Part shown: positions 36,007 to 43,999 of the stretch, in pieces
Layout: the number at the start of each line of letters is the position of its first letter
Numbering within the stretch: the first letter of the stretch is position 1
Source of the DNA: Actinomycetaceae bacterium
GTDB taxonomy: Bacteria > Actinomycetota > Actinomycetes > Actinomycetales > Actinomycetaceae
Direction of reading: 5' to 3'
DNA length: 64,000 nt
Assembly: GCA_030532405.1 (NCBI GenBank)
Contig: JAUNLF010000001.1
Location: forward strand, 186,001 to 250,000
The notes under the pieces: model-generated
What the model saw: the letters and a program-made list of their open reading frames with translations, nothing else
Database searches by the model: none
Told to the model about the DNA's origin: nothing
Made by a program: the position numbers and the translations under genes

Positions 36007-36303
36007 TGACCACATGTGTGACCACATCAAAATGGCATCTGGTCAGCTCTTGAAATGAAAATCCCCTCTTTTATCAAGGGATTTTTTTCGTTCTGACCAC
36101 ATGACCAGATGACCAGATAAAATCCGACAAACTTTATTTATTTACGCGTATTACGTAGTCCTTTTCAATTTTTAAAAATAAGTCCTAAATTATGTGGTCA
36201 TCTGGTCAGGAATTGCAAAAAGCCTGATGGCGCCTAGTGATTTGGCTGACCAGATGGTGACCACGACATTTTTTCTTCTGGTCATCTGGTCAGCATGTGG
36301 TCA
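36007..36303. repeat. Iteron array, putative replication origin of the element
   Basis: Thirteen copies of TGACCA(C/G)ATG or close variants: direct at 36007, 36019, 36094, 36102, 36110, 36247 and 36258; inverted at 36036, 36191, 36199, 36275, 36283 and 36294 (each 10 bases). Three are overlapped at an 8-base period (36094, 36102, 36110). They flank an AT-rich stretch at about 36120-36190. This is the layout of an iteron-controlled origin, and the nearby SF3 helicase fits. An alternative is a multi-site operator. Confidence 0.7.
36058..36088 (+). terminator. Hairpin with T-run inside the iteron region
   Basis: AAAATCCC pairs with GGGATTTT (8 bp) and is followed by T residues to 36088. It lies between iterons three and four and may stop transcription from entering the origin. 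Confidence 0.55.
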
Positions 36304-36311
36304 GGCAAAAC

Positions 36312-36324
36312 GCTCATAAACGAG
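36312..36324 (+). repeat. Dispersed element repeat GCTCATAAACGAG, copy 3
   Basis: Identical to 29192-29204, eight bases beyond the last iteron. Confidence 0.6.
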
Positions 36325-36712
36325 GGAACGGGTGATTCTTCTGTCCTAAGCAGGTGCGCATTTCGGACGCTCCGCGTCCTCAATGCAGGCTAGTTACGCC
36401 TCGGGCTACGCCCTCGGCTCGCCTCATCGCATATTGGGTACGCAGAAAAGCATGAGAACCATCCAATACGGTTTCGCATTCCTCATGCGTACTTTCTCGG
36501 AGGCAACGGAGGCGCGAAGCGCCGTAGTTGCCGGCCAAACGGGGGGGTGCACGAGCGACGGAACGCACAAATAGGCATAACCTTCCAAGCCCATGCCGCA
36601 CCCCTTCTGTACGTCCACCCACATCCGACTGCCGCCCGCAGGGCGGCCACCCTTGCATCGAGCGGATGCGAGATGCACATGGGCGCTCGAACGTCCCCAG
36701 ACCGCTTCAGAG
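36325..36712. other. Non-coding stretch between the iterons and rlmD terminator
   Basis: About 390 bases. The open frames here have no ribosome binding site or family resemblance and I do not call a gene. Inverted repeats seen are GCATGAG/CTCATGC (around 36450-36490) and GCCGCCC-GCA-GGGCGGC (36631-36647). It could hold a structured RNA or partition site. Confidence 0.4.
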
Positions 36713-36783
36713 GCGTTTTAAGGCGTAAAAAAAGCCCGAGGGGTACACGAGTACCCCAACGGGCTTAAAACGTCTTAAAACGC
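36713..36783 (-). terminator. Strong terminator of chimeric rlmD, supplied by the element
   Basis: On the minus strand AAGCCCG/CGGGCTT and GGGGTAC/GTACCCC stack into a long hairpin (36732-36766) followed by TTTTTTT. An outer pair GCGTTTTAAGGCGT/ACGTCTTAAAACGC (36713-36726 with 36770-36783, one G-T wobble) extends it. It lies 14 bases after the rlmD stop. Confidence 0.85.
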
Positions 36784-36796
36784 AAATTACGGCGTC

Positions 36797-38374
36797 CTAT
36801 TCCTCCGTCCCGTCTTCTCCTATGAGTCCGAAGTGACGGAACGCATCCAGAATCGCCTCGCGCTTTTCAGGCGGGCACTTCGGTTGCTTCTTGTCGCCTG
36901 ACCTGTCGGCCTGCGTTTCCAGTCCGCACTCGGCCTTCATCTGCGCGACGTACAGGGAGCTGACCTTCATGCCGTGCGTTTTCTGGACGTAATCGCGGAT
37001 GTTCGCGTACGTCGGCTGCTCCTTCTCCTCAGACAGCCCCATGTCCTTCGGACTGATGGAAACCGGTATGAAAGACTTCGATGCAGATTTCCGAGATAGA
37101 ACGGCAACCGTCTCTAGGTGGTGGGTTTGCGGGAACAGGTCGATCGGGTGGAAGGTCTCCAAAGAGTAGCCAACCTGGCGTAGCTCCTTGATGTCGCGAG
37201 CGCCCGCCGCGGGGTCGCAAGACACCAGCACGACGCGCTTGGGTTGCACAGCTCCAATAGCCTTCACTACATCGCGTCCCGCACCGGAGCGCGGCGGATC
37301 GAGGACGATCACGTCGGGCCTCTCCCCCAGGTCTGACCAGGCGCGCAGAACTTGGCGCCCGTCGATGCGACCGCTTCGAATATCACGCTCCGCGTGCGTG
37401 CCCTCCATGTTGCGCCGGGCATCAGCAACCGCCTGGCGCGACCCTTCCACCGAGATGATCGCACCTTCGGAGCCCAACTGGTGCGCTAGGAACTTCGTGA
37501 GTAGGCCGGCACCCGAATAAAGCTCGATTACCGACTGGCCGGGCTGCACTCGGGCGGCAGCTAAAACGAGTTCAACCAAGTCTTGCGGGGCACTCCTGTG
37601 CGCCTGCCAAAAGCCCGCGGTGTGAACCTCGAACTTCGCCTTGTATCCAGCGGCTTCCACCTCCCAGGTCGCCTGATCTTCAACACGGTGCTGGCTGGCA
37701 TTAAAAGTTTGATTACCAATCAGGACGCGCCGGCCACCCGCGTTCGGCGCGATTGCCCGTACGCGTTTACCCGGTTTAAAGAACTTCCTCCACGCGGAAT
37801 CCCCAAGCAAACCAAGCTCTAGGATCGACTCATCCGCGAGCGGCATGGTCTCGATTTCAACTAGTTCGTTGGAGGCTTCGCGTTTCATGGCTAGGCGTCC
37901 GTTTGGGGATACTTCAAAGTCCACGCGGGTGCGTCGGTTCAGCAGGCTACCGGTTTCGTCGCCGGTTGCGGGTGCGACCGTGAGGGCGGATTCTCCGACG
38001 GTTTCTAGCACGTGTTCTAGGGTGTCGGCTCCGCCTACGCGCGAGAGTTGGTCTTTGATTACATCGCTCTTCCACTGGCGCTGGTAGGCGGGGGTGACGT
38101 GGCCGAGGTCGGCGCCACCAACCCCGAGTTTTTCGCCCTCGGGCCAAATATGGGGTTGGCGGTGTTGCGAAGGCTCCACGATGTTCACGGCGGTGCCGTA
38201 GCTGACCCGCGAGCGGCGGCTGTCGATTCTTACGTCTACGACTTCACCGGGGATTGCGCCGGACACGAAGATGGGTTTGTCGTTTGCGTGTGCGAAGCAG
38301 GTTCCTCCGTGCGCGGGTCGCAGTATGCGCACGCCGGTAACTATGTCGGTATTGTCGGGCAGGTTCTGTGCCAT
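36797..38374 (-). CDS. rlmD: RlmD/TrmA-family RNA uracil-C5 methyltransferase with element-supplied C-terminus
   Basis: SAM-dependent RNA m5U methyltransferase, 525 aa. TRAM-like OB domain at the N-terminus, then VIELYSGAGLLT (SAM motif), VIVLDPPRSGAG and the catalytic Cys in VLVSCDPAAG (about 389). Native homology ends at about HHLETVAVLSRK (residue 428); the attachment core falls there. The remaining 97 residues (MGLSEEKEQPTYANIRDYV, MKVSSLYVAQMKAECGLE, QPKCPPEKREAILDAFRHFG) lie inside the element and resemble the tail seen on RumA proteins of Firmicutes carrying elements at this site. ATG at 38374 follows TTGAGGAAC. The chimera keeps all catalytic motifs, so it is probably functional. Confidence 0.88.
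   Translation of the reverse strand: MAQNLPDNTDIVTGVRILRPAHGGTCFAHANDKPIFVSGAIPGEVVDVRIDSRRSRVSYGTAVNIVEPSQHRQPHIWPEGEKLGVGGADLGHVTPAYQRQWKSDVIKDQLSRVGGADTLEHVLETVGESALTVAPATGDETGSLLNRRTRVDFEVSPNGRLAMKREASNELVEIETMPLADESILELGLLGDSAWRKFFKPGKRVRAIAPNAGGRRVLIGNQTFNASQHRVEDQATWEVEAAGYKAKFEVHTAGFWQAHRSAPQDLVELVLAAARVQPGQSVIELYSGAGLLTKFLAHQLGSEGAIISVEGSRQAVADARRNMEGTHAERDIRSGRIDGRQVLRAWSDLGERPDVIVLDPPRSGAGRDVVKAIGAVQPKRVVLVSCDPAAGARDIKELRQVGYSLETFHPIDLFPQTHHLETVAVLSRKSASKSFIPVSISPKDMGLSEEKEQPTYANIRDYVQKTHGMKVSSLYVAQMKAECGLETQADRSGDKKQPKCPPEKREAILDAFRHFGLIGEDGTEE
37083..37091. other. Right attachment core of the element, inside rlmD
   Basis: GCAGATTTC matching 23496-23504. On the coding strand it is the GAAATCTGC that follows the LSR codons of rlmD, the last conserved host residues. 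Confidence 0.6.
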
Positions 38375-38384
38375 TAAATGTTCC

Positions 38385-40232
38385 TCAATCAACCCAGGGC
38401 ACTAGCGTGACTAGTACGCCGGGTTCTTTCATCAGGGTTTTTTGTAGGTGCTGTAGTTCGTTGTTGTGCAGGCGTGCTTGCATCCGGCTTCTGAATACAA
38501 CCTGCGGTAGTACGACGTTGACAAGCCGGTTGGGGTGAGCGTTTCGGTTGCGCCGCACGTGGTCGATCACGGCTTGCGTGGGTCGGGCTTCGCCGGCCTC
38601 CAGGATGGTTAAGTCTACGTCGATGCCTTCTTCACGCCATTTTTGCAGGGCTTCGTTTGCGTCGTCTCCCCCGCTATCCACGTGGAGTAGTTCGATGGAG
38701 TAGGGTCTGGTTGATTCGATCCAGCGTGTTGCGCGCTTCAAGACTGGGCCGAGGGTTTGCGCAACGATCATGTAGTGTACTCGGCCGGGGACGATCGGGT
38801 CTTCGGTGGTGGTCTCGCCCGCGCCGATGCCGTAGTTCAGGTAGTGTCTGCGGACGCTATACAGGAGGACGTACAAAAGTAGGATTGCGCCGGCCACGAT
38901 CCAGGCGCCTCGGAACATGTCCGCTGCGAATAGGGCTACTAGCACAACCACGCTGATGACAAGCCCGATGATGGCCATTAGGCGTGATCGTTTCATGGTG
39001 ATCCTCTCTCGGGAGTGTCCCTCTAACCGTAGTTTGGCGCTCCAGTACCGCATGGTTGACCATCTGGACAGGCTTAGGGAGATGAAACCGGAGATGACGA
39101 GTGTGGGGACGATGAAGCGGAACTCGGAGTCTCCGATGATGACTAGCCCGGAGGCGGTGATCGCGTACAGCATGGGTGTAAGCGCTCGCCTTGTTGGGGC
39201 ATGCGTCAAATAGTTGGGTAGCACGTGGAAGTTTGTTAGTTCGGCGCTGAGCTTATCGGCGTCGTCAAGTACCGTCCTCGCGGCCGTAATCGCAACGGCG
39301 AGTAGCATGATTGTGGCTACTATTAACAGCCATTCCGGGACGCCAACTGCGCGTAGTGCGGTGTAGAGCGTGTATCTGCGGCCAATGTAGGTACCCGAGT
39401 CGACGTCTGCAATATTCGCCATCGCGGTGATCGCCACCAGTGATCCGGCGACCGCGACTACAAGTTGGGCCGTGCCCGCGTGCTTGTATCGCGGCCGGTG
39501 GTACGTCGATAAGTCGGTGGTTAGGTGGCGCAGTAGCAGGACGGGCGCTAGGACGACCGCCAGGCTGGCCATTAATCCGGGAATGATGCCGCGCGCAAAT
39601 GGGGTGCCGCGCGTGACCTCACTTGAAACTATTGCCAGATCCGAAGACGAAGTCGTTGAAAAATACTGCGACGACCCCATCAGTCCGGCAGTTAAAAACA
39701 GTATGAGGACGAAGCTGCCCAGCACTATCAGTGAAGCCAAGTGGTTAAACCGAGAGACTCGCAAGGTTTGGAACATTGCGATCAGTAGCACCGCGCACAC
39801 GGCGAGCGGCGTTCGCATAGGCATCAAAGCCGGCCACATTGACACGAGCACGAACGCTGCGGTGGTTGCCGCTAGTGCGAAACTAGCAATGTAGTCAACA
39901 ACCTGTGCGCTGCCGGCCAGTGTTGAAAGCCTGGACCCGAGTGTCGCATCGATTCCCGCGAAGTCTCCCACGTGGCGTTTACGCGCCCGCAAAAACGGAA
40001 CTCCCGACAGTGTGATCAGTACTATCAGTGGAAACGCGAACACGGTTATCCACACCGCGATAGAGGCGTCAAAATAGCCGAGCGGAGCCAGGGCTTGCAA
40101 CAGGGCGTCGGGCTGCCAGATTGGCACTAACACCATCATTGACGTGGACGCGATGAACGGCACCGCGCGCGCAATGGGCGTGGCTGAAGCGGTTGTCTGC
40201 CGCCTTCGCGTGTTGATGGATGCAAGTGCCAT
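38385..40232 (-). CDS. APC-superfamily permease
   Basis: Integral membrane protein of 615 aa with about a dozen hydrophobic spans over the first 480 residues and a soluble C-terminal region (VHYMIVAQTLGPVLKRATRWIES and beyond). It matches the large amino-acid-permease-like proteins that actinobacteria carry beside two TrkA genes (Rv2690c type), possibly in cation or amino-acid transport. The rlmD start is 10 bases after its stop, so the two form an operon. Divergent from the TrkA pair with 49 bases between starts. The N-terminus is placed at MALASINTRRRQ; substrate is unknown. Confidence 0.85.
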   Translation of the reverse strand: MALASINTRRRQTTASATPIARAVPFIASTSMMVLVPIWQPDALLQALAPLGYFDASIAVWITVFAFPLIVLITLSGVPFLRARKRHVGDFAGIDATLGSRLSTLAGSAQVVDYIASFALAATTAAFVLVSMWPALMPMRTPLAVCAVLLIAMFQTLRVSRFNHLASLIVLGSFVLILFLTAGLMGSSQYFSTTSSSDLAIVSSEVTRGTPFARGIIPGLMASLAVVLAPVLLLRHLTTDLSTYHRPRYKHAGTAQLVVAVAGSLVAITAMANIADVDSGTYIGRRYTLYTALRAVGVPEWLLIVATIMLLAVAITAARTVLDDADKLSAELTNFHVLPNYLTHAPTRRALTPMLYAITASGLVIIGDSEFRFIVPTLVISGFISLSLSRWSTMRYWSAKLRLEGHSRERITMKRSRLMAIIGLVISVVVLVALFAADMFRGAWIVAGAILLLYVLLYSVRRHYLNYGIGAGETTTEDPIVPGRVHYMIVAQTLGPVLKRATRWIESTRPYSIELLHVDSGGDDANEALQKWREEGIDVDLTILEAGEARPTQAVIDHVRRNRNAHPNRLVNVVLPQVVFRSRMQARLHNNELQHLQKTLMKEPGVLVTLVPWVD

Positions 40233-40281
40233 AGATCCAACTCTACAGCTCCACAAAGGCCCGCGTTCTTGATAGTTTTAA

Positions 40282-40950
40282 ATGGTGCATTTTGTAGTAA
40301 TGGGAGCCGGCAGAGTCGGCACGACACTCGCTACGATTTTGGATCAAAACGGCCATTCGGTAGCTTTAATCGACCAAAATCCCGACGCTTTTAGGCGTCT
40401 GCCGTCAAACTTTTCGGGCCGGCGCGTCACCGGTTTAGGTTTTGACCGCGACACGCTTCGTCAAGCCGGTATTGAGGACGCCTACGCGTTCGCCGCGGTG
40501 TCTAACGGTGATAACTCAAACATCATCTCCGCGCGCGTCGTGCGTGAAACGTTCAAGGTCGACCGGGTGGTTGCCCGCATTTACGACCCCTCCCGCGCCG
40601 ACGTGTACGAAAAACTCGGTATCCCAACAGTGGCCACAGTGCGCCGCACCACCGAGGCCGTTTTGAGCTGGATGATGCCTCCGGACGCCGACACCGTGTG
40701 GACGCACGCCACCGGTGATGTTTCCCTGGTGAAAGCCCGCCCGGTTGAAAGCTGGTACGGCCTCACTATCGACATGGTTGAAAAACTTGTTGGCAGGCGC
40801 GTTGCTTTCATTTCTCGCCAAGGTCACATGGACACCGCGGCACCCGACATGGTGCTTCAAGAAAATGATGAGCTTTACTTTGGTATCACGGGCAAGAGCG
40901 GTATGGAGATCCGCGAAATCCTGACCCGAGACCCGGCGGTGGAGGAATAA
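40282..40950 (+). CDS. TrkA-family potassium uptake regulatory protein (CeoB-like)
   Basis: 222 aa RCK protein. A Rossmann TrkA-N domain starts at VVMGAGRVGTTLATIL (G-x-G-x-x-G) with the acidic residue after strand 2 (ALIDQNP), and a TrkA-C domain spans roughly 135-215. Such proteins bind NAD(H) or nucleotides and gate K+ transporters. Its stop overlaps the next ATG (TAATG), so the two Trk subunits are made together. No Shine-Dalgarno sequence is visible. The gene pair equals ceoB-ceoC of mycobacteria. Confidence 0.9.
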   Translation: MVHFVVMGAGRVGTTLATILDQNGHSVALIDQNPDAFRRLPSNFSGRRVTGLGFDRDTLRQAGIEDAYAFAAVSNGDNSNIISARVVRETFKVDRVVARIYDPSRADVYEKLGIPTVATVRRTTEAVLSWMMPPDADTVWTHATGDVSLVKARPVESWYGLTIDMVEKLVGRRVAFISRQGHMDTAAPDMVLQENDELYFGITGKSGMEIREILTRDPAVEE

Positions 40951-41621
40951 TGCAGATCGTTATTGCAGGCGCTGGCTCCGTGGGCCGCTCTATCGCCAGG
41001 GAACTCATTTTGAAGGGCCACGAAATCACCTTGATTGACCGCGTTCCCGACCAAATGAGGGTCGCGAGCGTTGCCGAAGCCGACTGGATTCTAGCTGACG
41101 CATGCTCTCCCGACGCGCTTGCCGAAGCAAATGCCGGTAACTGCGACGTCATGGTTGCAGCCACCGGAGACGACAAGGCAAACCTTGTTATCTCACTTCT
41201 AGCAAAGACAGAGTTCGGCGTGCCGCGAGTCGTTGCTCGCGTTAACAACCCAAAGAATGAGTGGATGTTCGACTCCGCGTGGGGCGTGGACGTTCCCGTA
41301 TCAACACCGCGAGTTATGACAGCCCTAGTTGAAGAAGCCGTCTCGGTAGGCGCACTAGTTCGACTGTTTGAGTTCCACGAAGCACAAACCGCGATCTACG
41401 CGATTACACTTCCCGCGGGCTCGCGTGCTGCCGGCAAGTCGGTCAAGAGTTTGAAGCTCCCCGGCGACGCGCGCATCATCAGTGTGCTTCGCGACGATGC
41501 TCCCCTGGACAGTCAAAATGACTTTGAACTAGAAGCGGGCGACGAGCTCGTCCTTATGCTCGCTTCTTCCAAAGACTCCCTGCACCACGACATCGAAGAA
41601 ATCTTCGGCTCCCAAAAATAG
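40950..41621 (+). CDS. TrkA-family potassium uptake regulatory protein (CeoC-like)
   Basis: 223 aa, second RCK subunit. TrkA-N begins with IVIAGAGSVGRSIARELI and TLIDRVPDQM; TrkA-C near 140-220 (YAITLPAGSRAAGKSVKSL). Coupled to the upstream paralogue; the pair probably forms a heteromeric gating ring on a K+ channel or transporter encoded elsewhere, or on the adjacent APC permease. Converges on the DUF3159 gene without a clear terminator. Confidence 0.9.
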   Translation: MQIVIAGAGSVGRSIARELILKGHEITLIDRVPDQMRVASVAEADWILADACSPDALAEANAGNCDVMVAATGDDKANLVISLLAKTEFGVPRVVARVNNPKNEWMFDSAWGVDVPVSTPRVMTALVEEAVSVGALVRLFEFHEAQTAIYAITLPAGSRAAGKSVKSLKLPGDARIISVLRDDAPLDSQNDFELEAGDELVLMLASSKDSLHHDIEEIFGSQK

Positions 41622-41654
41622 CCGACAAGCAGCAATCCTTAGGGCGAGCTAGCT

Positions 41655-42413
41655 TTACTCCTCGCGCTCGAGCACTGCCTTGTACTTGTCAACAACACTC
41701 TTATACGGCCGCAAGACAACCCACGTAATCCACGCGACCAGCAGGAACGGTGGCAGGCCCAGCAGTAGCTTCATCGTGCCCAGCACGGCCACTTGGCCGC
41801 CCAGCCACAGGGGAACTTGAACGCCAACTCGCAGCGCAAACAGGGCAAACCACAGCCAGGACAGGTGCCGGGCAACTTTCGCCAATCGCTTCAGTGCCGG
41901 ATCGGGGTTCTTCCACCACTTCCACGGCAACTGCCACACCGGGGTCAAAGCCATTGAAACCACCGGGAAACGCACCAAAATGGATACCAAAACGGCCAGC
42001 CCGTACACCGCTGCCAGGATGATTCCAAACGCGAAAAAGTCCTCCCCGCGCCCGGTAAACAGCGCCCAAACCACGCCGATACCGACACCGAAAAATCCCG
42101 ACAGCGAGTAAGTGATCGGCTGTCTAGCGACCAACCTCGCCAACATCAGCACCACCGACACGGCGACCGCCGCAATCAATGTGGGCTTCAGGTCTAGCGT
42201 GAACACGTAAACCACGACAAAAACAAGTGCGGGAGCCACCGACTCGATCGCCCCGCGCACGCCCCCAACAGCTTGAAAAGCATCAAAGCTTTCTTGATTC
42301 AGCTGCCCGGCGACACCTCGCCCAGCCTTTGGCACCGCGCCCACCGCGGGGGTTTGCGCGTCGCGTCCGCCCTCTTGCGCGGCTGAGTCTCGATCGCCCT
42401 CATGAATCGACAT
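41655..42413 (-). CDS. DUF3159 membrane protein
   Basis: 252 aa. A hydrophilic N-terminus of about 45 residues, FDAFQAVGGVRGAIESVAPALVFV entering the first span, and about six membrane segments in all; motifs ARQPITYSLSGFFG and RPYKSVVDKYK are typical of the DUF3159 family found beside the OB-fold and DUF3710 genes in actinobacteria. The start immediately follows the stop of the OB-fold gene. Function unknown. Confidence 0.88.
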   Translation of the reverse strand: MSIHEGDRDSAAQEGGRDAQTPAVGAVPKAGRGVAGQLNQESFDAFQAVGGVRGAIESVAPALVFVVVYVFTLDLKPTLIAAVAVSVVLMLARLVARQPITYSLSGFFGVGIGVVWALFTGRGEDFFAFGIILAAVYGLAVLVSILVRFPVVSMALTPVWQLPWKWWKNPDPALKRLAKVARHLSWLWFALFALRVGVQVPLWLGGQVAVLGTMKLLLGLPPFLLVAWITWVVLRPYKSVVDKYKAVLEREE

Positions 42414-42725
42414 TTATTCATCCCCCGCCACGATCAGATAAGTGGGATTAGACATGATGAGGTCGGACTGCTGCAACGAAACAGTTCCCTCAACAACAAT
42501 TTCAGCCCCCACACCAAGACCCGGTATTTCACGCCTACCCGGCCAGTCGATGATCAACGTGCCCGTGTCATCCTTCATGTGGGCACGCAACTTCGGGGCG
42601 GCCGCCTGCGCGGGATACGTCATTGCCACAAGGCGCCCCCGCACAACCGCCCGTTCACGCGATTTCAACTGCGAAATCGGCGTGGGCGTCGCCTCCGAAA
42701 GCTGCGTTGGAAAAAACTCAGGCAT
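42414..42725 (-). CDS. OB-fold nucleic-acid-binding protein
   Basis: 103 aa, a single OB fold: VVRGRLVAMTYP, LRAHMKDDTGTLIIDWPGR, EIVVEGTVS as successive strands, like the small RecG/RPA-type OB proteins next to DUF3159. Between DUF3710 and DUF3159 in one operon (eight bases after one, none before the other). Binding of DNA or RNA is inferred from the fold. Confidence 0.85.
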   Translation of the reverse strand: MPEFFPTQLSEATPTPISQLKSRERAVVRGRLVAMTYPAQAAAPKLRAHMKDDTGTLIIDWPGRREIPGLGVGAEIVVEGTVSLQQSDLIMSNPTYLIVAGDE

Positions 42726-42733
42726 ACGCGCTT

Positions 42734-43444
42734 TTAGTTCTCAACCGGCTTCAACGTGCCGTCTTGTTCACCCGGTTTTTGCACGATCGAGTCCGGAATC
42801 GTCATCGGAATGACAGATAGCGGAGGGCGCGGCTCGTTATCTCTTTCAACCACAAGGTTCGAAATGACGCTCGCAACAGCTTGGAACGCTTTTTGCTCCA
42901 CCACCGCGGCGCCAATAATATCCACGCGCAAAACCCAGCGCTTACCATCCATACCGACAATACGGGTGGGAGCTATCGCGGCGCGCCCATCGGAAGTCTT
43001 GACGGGAACTTTCGCCAAAATCTCCTCGCCCCACGGGCCATTTTCGTTGTAGTCGACCTCAGCACCCTGCTTTTCAAACGACTCGCGAGTGCCTTCCAAG
43101 ATCTTCTTCCAACCGCCCCCAGACTTAGGGCCGGCGGCAACCAAAACCTGCAGAACCGAGTTACCCACAACAATATTGAGCCGGACAATACTCTTCTTGT
43201 CCGCCCCCAGTTGAGGCTGAAGCTGCAAACCGGCAATAGCGGGAACCTTCAGCGGCCCAAGGTCAATGTAACCCTTGGAAGCGTCACGCTCCGAAATATC
43301 GTAGGGGCCACCGGGCACCGCCCGCGCCGAACCCTCCGACTGCGAAGAATCCGCATCCTGAACGCCAGTGCCGCCCGAACCTTCAGTTTCACCCGACGTT
43401 ACAGGCTCGTCCTCGTGCCGCTTCTTTCTGCCGAACAGTCCCAT
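42734..43444 (-). CDS. DUF3710 protein
   Basis: 236 aa, first gene of the DUF3710-OB-DUF3159 operon. N-terminus MGLFGRKKR is basic, a disordered acidic/Ser/Gly linker follows to about residue 50, and the conserved domain begins at GPYDISERDA and includes YIDLGPLKVPA and KRWVLRVDIIGAAV. In many actinobacteria dut lies directly upstream; none is seen here. Function unknown. Confidence 0.88.
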   Translation of the reverse strand: MGLFGRKKRHEDEPVTSGETEGSGGTGVQDADSSQSEGSARAVPGGPYDISERDASKGYIDLGPLKVPAIAGLQLQPQLGADKKSIVRLNIVVGNSVLQVLVAAGPKSGGGWKKILEGTRESFEKQGAEVDYNENGPWGEEILAKVPVKTSDGRAAIAPTRIVGMDGKRWVLRVDIIGAAVVEQKAFQAVASVISNLVVERDNEPRPPLSVIPMTIPDSIVQKPGEQDGTLKPVEN

Positions 43445-43518
43445 GCCGGTATCACCTATTCAAACTATTTTGGGGTCACTGCAAAATCAGCCAATGACCC
43501 CATCATCTCACCTGTCGA

Positions 43519-43818
43519 TCACTCTGCACACTCAGTGCAGACCATCAGGCCATCCTGCTCGTAGGCGAGTTGAGAAATGTGGTGGACCAAGAAGCACTCC
43601 GAACAAGTGAACTCGTCCTGCTGACGCGGAACCACACGAACCGTTAGTTCCTCGTTAGACAAGTCAGCACCGGGAAGTTCGAAGTCTTCCGCGACCTCGT
43701 TCTCGTCCTCATCTACAACGTTCGAACCGGCGTCGTTACGGCGGCTCTTGAGCTCTTCAAGCGAGTCCTCTGCGACGTCATCATCGTTCTTACGCGGGGC
43801 GTCGTAATCCGTAGCCAT
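43519..43818 (-). CDS. DUF4193 zinc-ribbon protein
   Basis: 99 aa: an acidic N-terminal two-thirds and a C-terminal zinc knuckle pair, FTCSECFLVHH and VCTECAE (C-x2-C ... C-x2-C). The family (Rv2699c type) is confined to actinobacteria and conserved next to sigA; it is a candidate transcription-associated factor but unproven. Single-gene unit, divergent from sepH across 181 bases. Confidence 0.9.
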   Translation of the reverse strand: MATDYDAPRKNDDDVAEDSLEELKSRRNDAGSNVVDEDENEVAEDFELPGADLSNEELTVRVVPRQQDEFTCSECFLVHHISQLAYEQDGLMVCTECAE

Positions 43819-43999
43819 GATTACCTCTAGTCAATCGGTTTCTAGGTAGCGACTATTAAGCCGTGATAATGCATCTTAGTTGCTGCGCAGGGATAGTAAC
43901 ACCTATTTAAGCTAATTGCGCAACTGGACACCGACACGCGGATAATGTAGCACCTAAATTGGTCAATAACTGGGATGCTTTGTTTAGAACGGAGGACGC

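Larger units (their letters stand above)
23496..37091. mobile_element. Integrative mobilizable element inserted in rlmD
   Basis: About 13.6 kb bounded by GCAGATTTC at 23496-23504 and 37083-37091. It carries, left to right, a large serine recombinase, an acidic small protein, a type IIG-like restriction-modification enzyme, a ribbon-helix-helix protein, ParA, two unknown genes, relaxase and MobC, two unknown genes, an SF3 helicase-primase, an AlpA/Xis-like protein and an iteron array. No coupling protein, VirB4-like ATPase or other mating-pore gene is seen, so transfer would need a helper conjugative element. The right end sits inside rlmD, a target known for several Firmicutes integrative elements. 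Strong Shine-Dalgarno sequences and promoters near the TATAAT consensus set it apart from the host. Confidence 0.85.

Noticed and set aside
36380..36768. Several overlapping open frames on both strands in the region between iterons and rlmD
   Set aside because: No ribosome binding site, low complexity, mutually overlapping, no family resemblance; the region has hairpins instead.
23496..37091. Considered a full conjugative element or a prophage
   Set aside because: No VirB4, coupling protein, capsid, tail, terminase or portal gene is visible; MobC plus relaxase point to mobilization by a helper.
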